In this document: positions 1 through 7,643 of the stretch, piece after piece
How the letters are laid out: each line of letters opens with the position of its first letter
Position numbering within the stretch: the first letter of the stretch is position 1
Assembly: GCA_020344295.1 (NCBI GenBank)
Contig: CP070819.1
Coordinates: 847,152 to 859,426 of the forward strand
DNA length: 12,275 nucleotides
Direction: 5' to 3'
Source of the DNA: Dehalococcoidia bacterium
GTDB taxonomy: Bacteria > Chloroflexota > Dehalococcoidia > SZUA-161
Notes under the pieces: generated by a model
The model's database searches: none
Told to the model about the DNA's origin: nothing
The model's input: only the letters and a program-made list of their open reading frames with translations
Program-made: the position numbers and the translations under genes

Positions 1-1395
1 AAAATCCTGATCCTTGGATTTACAAATATTATCAGTATGTGTTGCCAAATCCCTCAGTTTATGAGCTAGTGTTTTTATTTCGCTTACGAACAGTTCAATC
101 ATTATCTGTTTCTTTTTCGAATAAACGATGTCCGTGAAATCCGAATCTGAAGCAGTAAAACGTTTATAGTTATTTTCGAGGATTTGGAATCCTGCCCAGT
201 CAACAAATAATGCATTTACCCGGTTTAAGAAATCGTATCCAGTTGTTCCGGCTGAGGGCCACTCTAACGGGAGCTGTTCATCCTCGATAAGTATCTTTTC
301 CACCACAACATAGAACTCGTGGTGTTCTGCAGGTTGCCCGTCTACGATACTCGACTGTAGGAGTTGGAGGTATTTAAAAGGTCTTTGTAAGCCGTCGATA
401 TGGTCAACCCGTAGTCCGGTTACTATACCGTCTTGGACTAGGTTCTTTATCAATCGATGCGTTTTTTCGAATACCTCACGTTTTTCAACACAGACACCGA
501 TCAGTTCATTGATATCGAAAAATCGTCTATAATTAATGTTTTCGATGCCTGTTCTCCAGTATGACAATTGATAGGCCTGTAATTCCAGTAAATCAAATAT
601 CCGGTGAAAATCATTGTTAATCTGTCTGACCTGTCGATTTAGGGCTCCCTCGAGTGTTGGATCACTGTTTATTAGACGGGTGAATTCCCGTTTTGCCCGT
701 TGTCGCTTTGAATAACTTGGTTTCAGGACGTCCAAATCCGAGCCGCCATGTTGAGGCAAGTGGCTGATTGACTGTGATAACCGTTGTGCCCGTTCGATAC
801 ACTGATGGCCTACATCACGGGTCATTAAGTCGTTTACTATACTTTGCAGCACAAGGCCGTACGCCCCAGCATCTAGAGGCAGTAAAGTGTCGAAATATTT
901 GAAGCAGAGACCGCCTTTGTGACTTACTAAGATCAGTTCATGCTTTTCGATTATTTCCTTAATTGGAGCCCCCAGTATCGGTAACATAACCTTGCCCGGA
1001 GTAATACCCGTATGCGCCTGCCATTCGATGTCAAAATAGTCGGCACAAGGTGAGGCGCGCCCATTTTCCAGTACGTCCATCCACCAGCGGTTATCCGGGC
1101 TTAACGCCATATGATTGGGAACTATATCTAAAAGCAAGCCCATTTCATGTCTTCGCAGGTCTTTTCTGAGAGCTTGAAGGTCCTTTTGGCTGCCGAGCTC
1201 AGGATTCAGTTGCTGGTGATCGGTGATATCATATCCGTGATTACTGCCTTTTCTGGCCTTGAACAGGGGAGAGACATAGATATCCGTGATTCCCAACTGT
1301 GACAGGTGGTCCAGGATTGCATGGACATCTTGAAAGCGAAATTGTTGGTTAAGCTGAAGTCTGTATGTAGCAACTGGAATCCGGAATGCGACCAT
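1..1395 (-). CDS. treY: Maltooligosyltrehalose synthase TreY (GH13), 3' end beyond window
   Basis: Converts the reducing-end alpha-1,4 bond of a maltodextrin into an alpha,alpha-1,1 bond, giving maltooligosyltrehalose for TreZ; expected to be cytoplasmic. The first 465 codons are visible with no stop; bacterial family members run well past 700 residues, so roughly half is missing. The N-terminus reads PVATYRLQLN, followed by GSNHGYDITD and a (beta/alpha)8-barrel signature LLLDIVPNHM near residues 100-110. Further on come INYRRFFDINELIG, then GLRVDHIDGL with the catalytic nucleophile at Asp331, then VVVEKIL with the likely acid/base Glu366, then GTTGYDFLN. The third catalytic Asp lies beyond the window. 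The ATG directly abuts the TAA of the GH57 gene (TAAATG), and no strong ribosome binding site precedes it, which suggests reinitiation by coupled ribosomes. The motif set separates TreY from other GH13 amylases, so identification is firm. Confidence 0.97.
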   Translation of the reverse strand, partial: MVAFRIPVATYRLQLNQQFRFQDVHAILDHLSQLGITDIYVSPLFKARKGSNHGYDITDHQQLNPELGSQKDLQALRKDLRRHEMGLLLDIVPNHMALSPDNRWWMDVLENGRASPCADYFDIEWQAHTGITPGKVMLPILGAPIKEIIEKHELILVSHKGGLCFKYFDTLLPLDAGAYGLVLQSIVNDLMTRDVGHQCIERAQRLSQSISHLPQHGGSDLDVLKPSYSKRQRAKREFTRLINSDPTLEGALNRQVRQINNDFHRIFDLLELQAYQLSYWRTGIENINYRRFFDINELIGVCVEKREVFEKTHRLIKNLVQDGIVTGLRVDHIDGLQRPFKYLQLLQSSIVDGQPAEHHEFYVVVEKILIEDEQLPLEWPSAGTTGYDFLNRVNALFVDWAGFQILENNYKRFTASDSDFTDIVYSKKKQIMIELFVSEIKTLAHKLRDLATHTDNICKSKDQDF

Positions 1396-1398
1396 TTA
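1393..1398 (-). promoter_or_regulatory. TAAATG stop/start junction between the GH57 gene and treY
   Basis: The TAA stop of the GH57 gene is followed with no spacer by the ATG of treY. The 20 nt upstream contain only GGATGGG-like purines and no good anti-Shine-Dalgarno complement. Translation of treY therefore probably depends on terminating ribosomes reinitiating; this mechanism is inferred from layout. Confidence 0.5.
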
Positions 1399-3822
1399 GC
1401 CCATCCGAATAGAGAGGTGTTTGCCTAGATAATTGAACTGCTCTAACCATTTCCTGGCGCTCTTATCTCCCTGCTCTGCTTTGGCCTTGAAATCCTGGTA
1501 ATCGGCTTGCAGTATAGCCCAGTAGATATTCTGAACACGCCAGAGGTTTACTTCAAAAGTCTGCGATTGTGCCAGTTCCACTGCTTCAATCAGCTGCTGT
1601 ATTAATGCGGTATTTTGGGTCTCTGAACTTAGAATTTCCATTAGAGATTCCAGTTTTTTTTGCAAAATGAAGCTTAGACCTTGCCCGTCGAGTTCAACCT
1701 CCCAACCAACAGCATCGTTTAATAGCCCTGCAATATGTTCGATTTCAAGGCTGTCTGAAGTGAATGCTCCCTGCAGATCAGTATTAAGGATGAATTCCGC
1801 TGCTCCCTGGAAGGCCCTTGGCAGCGGATTTCCCAGATCCGTTACGAAAAGCATGAGCGGATAGTTCATTTCATAAATTTGTCGGTAATGTGCCTCGACC
1901 TCGGCCAACGTAGATTCCAGGATACGATCCAGTACTTTACGCTGCTCATCCTTGAAAAGAGATCGAAGGCTATAAACGGATGTACCTAGGTACTTGTCCA
2001 TCAATCTTATAACTTCTGGGAATTCTGCTCTGGAAAAGGCTCCTGTAAGTTCGGATACCATCTCTTGATAATCTTCTTTGTCTTTAAACACCTGGACACC
2101 GGCATTAAGACTATGATCGCCGAAATGCAGAACCCCGAAGTTTAGACGCGATGACTCCCATGTAACTTCCGAAAATATCTCCGCATTCCCTATTGCCAGC
2201 TTAGCTCTACCAGCCTCTGCTGTCTGGTAGTCAACGAGCTTTACTCCATAGCAATGGATCAATGTCTCCTCACCATATTCCTCGAAGAGAGAACTCACGG
2301 CGTAGTGAGCAGCGACCCAGTTCAGATCTATCATCGCCGGCCTTACAAACTTATCATATATGCTCCTGCCGTCACTATGTTTGCGGATGTTGCTCTTTGC
2401 TTTTTCGAGCCTTTCGAGGAAGTGAGCTTCGATGTTGTCTCCGAAAAGCTCGTGTGCCAGTTGCACTACACGTCCCGCATACTGGATTATCTGAACGGTT
2501 TCGATGCCCGACAGCTCATCGAAAAACCAACCACAGCTTGTATACATCAGCATCGCATGGCGTTGCAGCTCCAGAAGCTTGAGAGCTTCACTCTTTTGCC
2601 CTGCCTCCAAGGTATCAACGGATTGCTTTCTCATGAAACCGTCAATATTGTCCATAGACCGGTTGAGTATAACCTGGATATAGTCATCTCTGGATTTCCA
2701 GGGGTCTTTAAACAGCTTACTGCCATAATCCTCATATCCGGGATCCACGATACTGCGAAGCCAATCCAGAGCCTCCCTTAGCGGAGCCCGCCATGATTGG
2801 TTCCATCTGGGATGTGCGCCGTAACTACATCCGCAATCGCTCCGCCATCTCTCAATGCCGTGGATACAACTCCAGGAAGTATTCTCGATTATCTCTACTT
2901 CGTGTTCAGGGGGGTGCTTTTCCAGATATTCGCCGTAATTGGTTATTCGAGCAAGGTTACCTGTCTCGATGTAGTTTAGAGCATAGGCAAGGGCCATATC
3001 ACCGTGGCGGTGATGATGTCCATATGTTTCACCGTCTGTTGCGATATTTACTATTTGAGGCCGATTCCTTTCATTGGAGAACGCACCTACGATCCTGTGG
3101 GCGAACTGTTCACCGCTGCTCAAGAGGCCCTCAAAGGCTACTGCCCGGGAAATGGGATCATCATAGAAAAATATTGTTATCCGACGGTTTGAAGGAAGAT
3201 GGCAGGAGTAGGCCATAGTCGGATCTATTACGCTATCATCTATATCCTGCCATTCTTTCTCGCCGGTTATTCTTACCCTCTGTGCCTGACGAGGCGATAA
3301 AATAGTGAACTTGATCCCGGATTCGGCAAGCACTTCCAGTGTTTCAATATCGACAGCCATCTCCGGAAGCCACATTCCCTCCGGGTCTCTTCCGAAGCGG
3401 TGCTGGAAATCCCGGATCCCCCAAATAACCTGTGTATACTTGTCCCGTTTAGTCGCCAGGGGCATGATCATATGATTATATGGCTGTGCTAGTGCAGAAC
3501 CGTGACCGGAAAATACCTGCCGGCTCTCATAGTCAGCTTCAATTATGGCTGCGCAAACCTCTGGAGCGTAAAATTCCATCCAAGATAAAAGTGTCGGCCC
3601 GAAGTTGAAGCTTATTCTCGAATAGTTGTTCACAATCTGGGTGATGAGCTTATTCTCATCCAGAATACGTGAACCTGCATTTGTGGCATAGCATTCTGCG
3701 GTTATTCTTTCATTCCAGTCGTGATAGGGATAGGCAGAGTCCTGAAGCTCGATTGACTCCAGCCAAGGATTCTCTCGAGGAGGCTGGTAAAAATGCCCGT
3801 GTATACAGACATATCTTTCCAC
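1396..3822 (-). CDS. GH57-family glycoside hydrolase/transferase with C-terminal DUF3536-type region
   Basis: An 808-residue protein with the hallmarks of GH57, a retaining family that includes alpha-amylases, 4-alpha-glucanotransferases, branching enzymes and amylopullulanases. Visible motifs are HGHFYQPPRENPW (residues 8-20), SGHGSALAQPYNH (105-117), GMWLPEMAVD with probable nucleophile Glu154, and ATDGETYGHHHRHGD with probable acid/base Asp263. A Cys-rich segment SWSCIHGIERWRSDCGC (316-332) follows. The second half, including MYTSCGWFFDE (425-435) and LNFGVLHFGDHS (559-570), resembles the DUF3536 region paired with GH57 domains; its role is unknown to me. No signal peptide or membrane segment is seen, so it is probably cytoplasmic. 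It starts at GTG 3822, three bases after the treZ stop, behind an AAGGAG site; the next Met is residue 82, which would remove the first GH57 motif. Its place between treZ and treY suggests work on the same alpha-glucan. Substrate and reaction cannot be read from sequence. Confidence 0.93.
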   Translation of the reverse strand: MERYVCIHGHFYQPPRENPWLESIELQDSAYPYHDWNERITAECYATNAGSRILDENKLITQIVNNYSRISFNFGPTLLSWMEFYAPEVCAAIIEADYESRQVFSGHGSALAQPYNHMIMPLATKRDKYTQVIWGIRDFQHRFGRDPEGMWLPEMAVDIETLEVLAESGIKFTILSPRQAQRVRITGEKEWQDIDDSVIDPTMAYSCHLPSNRRITIFFYDDPISRAVAFEGLLSSGEQFAHRIVGAFSNERNRPQIVNIATDGETYGHHHRHGDMALAYALNYIETGNLARITNYGEYLEKHPPEHEVEIIENTSWSCIHGIERWRSDCGCSYGAHPRWNQSWRAPLREALDWLRSIVDPGYEDYGSKLFKDPWKSRDDYIQVILNRSMDNIDGFMRKQSVDTLEAGQKSEALKLLELQRHAMLMYTSCGWFFDELSGIETVQIIQYAGRVVQLAHELFGDNIEAHFLERLEKAKSNIRKHSDGRSIYDKFVRPAMIDLNWVAAHYAVSSLFEEYGEETLIHCYGVKLVDYQTAEAGRAKLAIGNAEIFSEVTWESSRLNFGVLHFGDHSLNAGVQVFKDKEDYQEMVSELTGAFSRAEFPEVIRLMDKYLGTSVYSLRSLFKDEQRKVLDRILESTLAEVEAHYRQIYEMNYPLMLFVTDLGNPLPRAFQGAAEFILNTDLQGAFTSDSLEIEHIAGLLNDAVGWEVELDGQGLSFILQKKLESLMEILSSETQNTALIQQLIEAVELAQSQTFEVNLWRVQNIYWAILQADYQDFKAKAEQGDKSARKWLEQFNYLGKHLSIRMG

Positions 3823-3825
3823 GTT

Positions 3826-5673
3826 TTAGTTCTCCTTGGCTCTGATATACAGACAAAAAGAAGAAGGCTGCATTTTCAGCATGGCAGTGTCCTTTTCAGC
3901 TATTGCATCAGGGATTCGGCTGCCGGGGCCATTCCATCTCTCATCTGCCGAGTCCAGAGTTTTGCGCCATTCTCCCTGAGGGAGAGCAATATGTGTGTCT
4001 TTTTCGACTCTGCCTAGATTAAATATGGCGGCTGCCTCATCATAGTCAGTCCATCTCCGCAATAGAAGGATATTCTCTGTATCGAATCCTATGGCTTCTA
4101 GGGAGTCCTTGCTGAGTGTGCTCAGGGACGGTTTGTCCTTGCGTAGGCGGATAAGTTCTCTATAAAATTGCTTTAATGTATTATGTGGTTTTCGATTACC
4201 TAACAGATGGTTAAGCTTGCTTGCTACGAAGGTTACTTTGTCCTGCGGATCAGGAGGCTCCCCGACCCAGCCGAATGTCGAGAACTCCTCCTTCCGCCCT
4301 TTACGCACCGCTTCAATAAGATGACTATCTGAGTGGCTGACAAAATAATAGAAGGGATTTATTTCCCCATATTCCTCACCCATGAAAAGCAGCGGGATAT
4401 ACGGTGACAGTAATACAATCCCGGCAGCCAGCTTTAACTCCTCGTATGAAACAAGCTGGCTTAACCTTTCTCCCATCATCCTGTTTCCAACCTGGTCATG
4501 ATTCTGCGCGCAGACTACAAAGCGGCTAGCTGGAATTTCTAGCGAAGGTGAGCCATGTCGACGTTTATGGAAGGAAGAGTACTCTCCTGAATACACAAAT
4601 CCTTCACTGATTGCCTTTACCAGATGTTGAAGCCTGCCATAGTCCTCGTAATACCCTTTATCCTCTCCTGTTAGCAATACAGGGAGGGAATGATGAAAGT
4701 CATCATTCCAGATCGCATCATGCCCATATCCACCCATGTCTCGTTGGTAAACAAGGCGTCCATTATTATCCGCGCTTTCCGGAAAAAGATGAACATGCCT
4801 GTGTAATGTATCCGCTTTCTGGTGCACGGTGGCGGCCAGCTCCTCTAAAAACGTTATTGGCGAGTGATCGAGAATTGCGTGAACCGCATCGAGCCTTAAA
4901 GCATCGATATGAAACTCAGTGATCCAATAAAGGGCGTTATCAAAATAAAATCTTCGAACTTCATCACTGTATTGACCATCGAAATTAAGCGCCGGCCCCC
5001 ATGGAGTACGGTAATGTTCCGTGAAGTAAGGGGCAAAGTTGGCCAGGTAATTACCTTCGGGACCGAGGTGGTTGTAGACAACATCAAGGATAACGGCCAG
5101 CCCTTTCTGATGACACGCATCAACTAGCCGTCGGAGTCCCTCGGGCCCGCCATAAGAGTTCTGAACTGCGTAAAGGTAGACGCCATCATAACCCCAGTTT
5201 CGTTCACCGGGGAATTGAGCGATGGGCATAATCTCTATGGCTGTAATACCCAGATCACATAATTCATCCAGATAAGGGATAACGGCATTGAATGTCCCCT
5301 CTGCGGTAAAAGCCCCTACATGGAGTTCATAGATAATGTAGTCCTCGAGGGGAATCCCCATCCACCGTGCATCAGTCCAGTGGAATACGCTGTCAACTAT
5401 CTGGGAAGGGCCATGAACTCCTGCCGGTTGGTAACATGAAGCCGGATCAGGATACTCTTTCTCACCGTTCAGTCTATAGAAATAACAATACCCGGGCGCA
5501 ACATTTTCAGCTATGCCCTGGTGATAGCCATTATCGTTTTTACCCAAGGGCAACAAGGGATTCTCGGGTTCAACTATATGTACTTCCACTTTGTCAATAA
5601 AGGGCGCCCAGACTGTAAAGCGGCATCTTTTATCTCCCAGATATACAGCACCAGGTCTATCAGCTAATACCAA
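3826..5673 (-). CDS. treZ: Maltooligosyltrehalose trehalohydrolase TreZ (GH13)
   Basis: Hydrolyses the alpha-1,4 bond next to the trehalosyl end made by TreY, releasing free trehalose and a maltodextrin two glucoses shorter. The 615-residue length fits a complete enzyme. An N-terminal beta-sandwich (CRFTVWAPFIDKVEVHI, about residues 17-33) precedes the GH13 barrel. Barrel signatures are IIYELHVGAFTAEGTF (113-128), NWGYDGVYLYAVQNSYGG (159-176) and LDVVYNHLGPEGNYL (196-210). Catalytic residues are Asp262 in DALRLDAVHAI (nucleophile), Glu299 in HLFPES (acid/base) and Asp393 in CAQNHDQVGNR. The QNHDQVGNR...GERL and LLFMGEEYGE elements favour TreZ over GlgB. The start is TTG 5673, two bases after the glgB stop; GAGGT lies 9 nt upstream and no in-frame ATG occurs until residue 105. 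It acts with the downstream treY product; the GH57 gene lies between the pair. Confidence 0.97.
   Translation of the reverse strand: MVLADRPGAVYLGDKRCRFTVWAPFIDKVEVHIVEPENPLLPLGKNDNGYHQGIAENVAPGYCYFYRLNGEKEYPDPASCYQPAGVHGPSQIVDSVFHWTDARWMGIPLEDYIIYELHVGAFTAEGTFNAVIPYLDELCDLGITAIEIMPIAQFPGERNWGYDGVYLYAVQNSYGGPEGLRRLVDACHQKGLAVILDVVYNHLGPEGNYLANFAPYFTEHYRTPWGPALNFDGQYSDEVRRFYFDNALYWITEFHIDALRLDAVHAILDHSPITFLEELAATVHQKADTLHRHVHLFPESADNNGRLVYQRDMGGYGHDAIWNDDFHHSLPVLLTGEDKGYYEDYGRLQHLVKAISEGFVYSGEYSSFHKRRHGSPSLEIPASRFVVCAQNHDQVGNRMMGERLSQLVSYEELKLAAGIVLLSPYIPLLFMGEEYGEINPFYYFVSHSDSHLIEAVRKGRKEEFSTFGWVGEPPDPQDKVTFVASKLNHLLGNRKPHNTLKQFYRELIRLRKDKPSLSTLSKDSLEAIGFDTENILLLRRWTDYDEAAAIFNLGRVEKDTHIALPQGEWRKTLDSADERWNGPGSRIPDAIAEKDTAMLKMQPSSFCLYIRAKEN
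3832..3837 (-). promoter_or_regulatory. Ribosome binding site of the GH57 gene
   Basis: AAGGAG on the minus strand, 9 nt before the GTG at 3822. It is the strongest site in the window and is built from the last sense codons of treZ (Lys-Glu). Confidence 0.8.
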
Positions 5674-5675
5674 AG

Positions 5676-7643
5676 CTATTGAACCTCGCTCTTGAGGTAA
5701 ACAGCCGCTAGAGGGGGCAAAGTTAGCGTCAGTGAGTAGAGACGGCCGTGTGATGGTATAGGTACGGCTTCCATGCCACCCATATTACCCCAGCCACTGC
5801 CGCCGTATGCCTCGGCATCGCTGTTTAGAATCTCCCGCCAGAATCCCTTTCGAGGAACGCCGACTCTGTAGTTCTGTCGAGGCACCGGGGTGAAGTTACA
5901 GACAATAAGGATTATATCGTTTGTCGACCTGCTTTTCCGGATGAAACTTAATGTGCCTGACTCGCTGTCATTACAGTCAATCCATTCGAATCCCGATGGC
6001 TCGAAGTCAATTTCATGTAATGCCGGTTCACTACGATATGACCTGTTTAATTCAATTATCCAGGACTGCAGCCCCTGATGTTGTTCGTAACTGAGTAAAT
6101 GCCATTCCAGGCTTTCGCCGTGTGACCATTCCCTCCACTGTCCAAACTCACCACCCATGAACAGCAGTTTCTTAGCCGGCTGTCCATACATGTATCCATA
6201 AAGGAGTCTTAGATTTGCGAATTTCTGCCAGTTATCGCCCGGCATTTTACTCAGCAACGATGCTTTTCCATAGACAACTTCATCATGTGAGAGAGGCAGG
6301 ACGAAATTTTCATAGAAAGCATATACCATACGGAATGTTAGATTGTTGTGGTGGAACCTTCTGTGTATGGGTTCTTTGGACATATATTCCAGTGTATCGT
6401 GCATCCACCCCATGTCCCATTTCAGGCCAAAGCCGAGTCCACCAATGTATGTCGGACGTGAGACCATCGGCCATGAAGTCGATTCTTCAGCTATAGTCTG
6501 CACATCCGGGTAGTCGGCATAGATTTCCGAGTTAAGCCGCCGCAGAAAAGCAATTGACTCAAGATTTTCCCGGCCCCCGTATTTATTGGGAACCCATTCA
6601 CCTTCATTTCGGGCGTAGTCTAAATACAGCATTGAAGCGACAGCATCCACACGTAAACCATCGATGTGGTAGTATTTCAGCCAGAATAAGGCGCTACTTA
6701 TCAGAAAGCTACATACCTCGTTCCTGCCGCAGTTGAATATATAGCTCTTCCAGTCGGGGTGGAAACCCTGTTTTGGATCGGCATGTTCATATAAGTGGGT
6801 TCCATCAAAATAACCGAGGCCGAACTCGTCATTGGGGAAATGGGATGGAACCCAGTCAAGAATCACTCCAATACCGCTCTGATGCAGGTAGTCGATTAAA
6901 TACATAAAGTCCTGGGGCGTTCCATATCGTGACGTAGGCGCAAAGTAACCGGTGGTTTGATATCCCCATGAACCAAAGAATGGGTGCTCCATAATCGGAA
7001 GAAGTTCTACGTGTGTGAATCCCATGTACCGCACGTAATCCGCCAGTTTTTGCGCGAGTTCGCGATAGCTTAGAGACCTGTTACCTTCCTCAGGAACTCG
7101 CATCCAGGACCCGATATGCATTTCGTATATAGAAACAGGGGCGTCCAGGGAATTTGTATTTCTGCGCTTCTCCATCCATTCCATATCACCCCACTCATAA
7201 TCCAGGTCCCAGACAACCGATGCCGTGTCCGGTGGTATCTGTGTGCAGAAAGCAAATGGGTCCGCGTTATCTACCTTATAACCGCGTTGCTGAGAGGAAA
7301 CGTGATATTTATACAGCGAGCCCTTTTCTATTTCGGGGATAAAGCCCTCCCATATGCCGGATTGCCCTCTGGGGCGTAAGGTGTGGCTGTTATTATCCCA
7401 TGCATTGAAATCCCCTATTACAGAGACATGTCTGGCATTCGGTGCCCAAACGGCAAAATACGTGCCCTTAACACCATCAATAGTCACGGAATGGGAACCG
7501 AGTTTATCATAAAGCTGGAAATGGGAGCCTTCATTAAACATGTATAGATCGTCATCAGTTAATAAAGTAAAGTCATAGATTACTTCTGGTATTAATGAGT
7601 TTGCTCCCATAGCACCGGATTTCTTACTTTTTCCCTGCTTCAT
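5676..7643 (-). CDS. glgB: 1,4-alpha-glucan branching enzyme GlgB (GH13)
   Basis: Cuts an alpha-1,4-glucan segment and reattaches it through an alpha-1,6 bond, creating glycogen branches. At 655 residues from the chosen start it is the shorter GlgB form without the extra N1 domain of the 728-residue E. coli enzyme. A CBM48-type sandwich ([22 protein letters not shown]) begins near residue 61. The GH13 barrel shows IYEMHIGSW (about 172-180), [29 protein letters not shown] split across 213-240, DGLRVDAV with nucleophile Asp333, TIAEEST near 383-389 holding the acid/base Glu, and [12 protein letters not shown] with Asp454. A C-terminal beta domain ends the protein. The ATG at 7643 is preferred because AGGTG lies 6 nt before it; a GTG at 7652 would add three residues but is itself part of that ribosome binding site. 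The start overlaps the end of malQ by 20 nt. It presumably acts on glucan made from maltose-1-phosphate or by a glycogen synthase encoded elsewhere. Confidence 0.97.
   Translation of the reverse strand: MKQGKSKKSGAMGANSLIPEVIYDFTLLTDDDLYMFNEGSHFQLYDKLGSHSVTIDGVKGTYFAVWAPNARHVSVIGDFNAWDNNSHTLRPRGQSGIWEGFIPEIEKGSLYKYHVSSQQRGYKVDNADPFAFCTQIPPDTASVVWDLDYEWGDMEWMEKRRNTNSLDAPVSIYEMHIGSWMRVPEEGNRSLSYRELAQKLADYVRYMGFTHVELLPIMEHPFFGSWGYQTTGYFAPTSRYGTPQDFMYLIDYLHQSGIGVILDWVPSHFPNDEFGLGYFDGTHLYEHADPKQGFHPDWKSYIFNCGRNEVCSFLISSALFWLKYYHIDGLRVDAVASMLYLDYARNEGEWVPNKYGGRENLESIAFLRRLNSEIYADYPDVQTIAEESTSWPMVSRPTYIGGLGFGLKWDMGWMHDTLEYMSKEPIHRRFHHNNLTFRMVYAFYENFVLPLSHDEVVYGKASLLSKMPGDNWQKFANLRLLYGYMYGQPAKKLLFMGGEFGQWREWSHGESLEWHLLSYEQHQGLQSWIIELNRSYRSEPALHEIDFEPSGFEWIDCNDSESGTLSFIRKSRSTNDIILIVCNFTPVPRQNYRVGVPRKGFWREILNSDAEAYGGSGWGNMGGMEAVPIPSHGRLYSLTLTLPPLAAVYLKSEVQ
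5683..5687 (-). promoter_or_regulatory. Ribosome binding site of treZ
   Basis: GAGGT on the minus strand, 9 nt before the TTG at 5673 and inside the final glgB codons. It supports a non-ATG start where no ATG exists for the first 104 codons. Confidence 0.7.

Noticed and set aside
1..1395. An unassigned non-coding stretch at the left edge
   Set aside because: The minus strand is open for 465 codons and reads as the first half of TreY; it looks empty only because its stop is outside the window.
2254..3218. Several overlapping plus-strand open frames (up to 175 codons) opposite the GH57 gene
   Set aside because: They lie antisense to a gene with clear catalytic motifs, overlap each other in different frames, and their translations show no recognisable domain. 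They are shadow frames.
3793..4017. Plus-strand 74-codon frame across the treZ/GH57 junction
   Set aside because: Entirely antisense to two confidently identified genes, with no family resemblance; explained by chance.
4896..5123. Minus-strand 75-codon frame inside treZ
   Set aside because: Same strand but a different frame from treZ; the treZ frame there carries the LDVVYNHLGPEG and DALRLDAVHAI catalytic regions, so this is an out-of-frame shadow.
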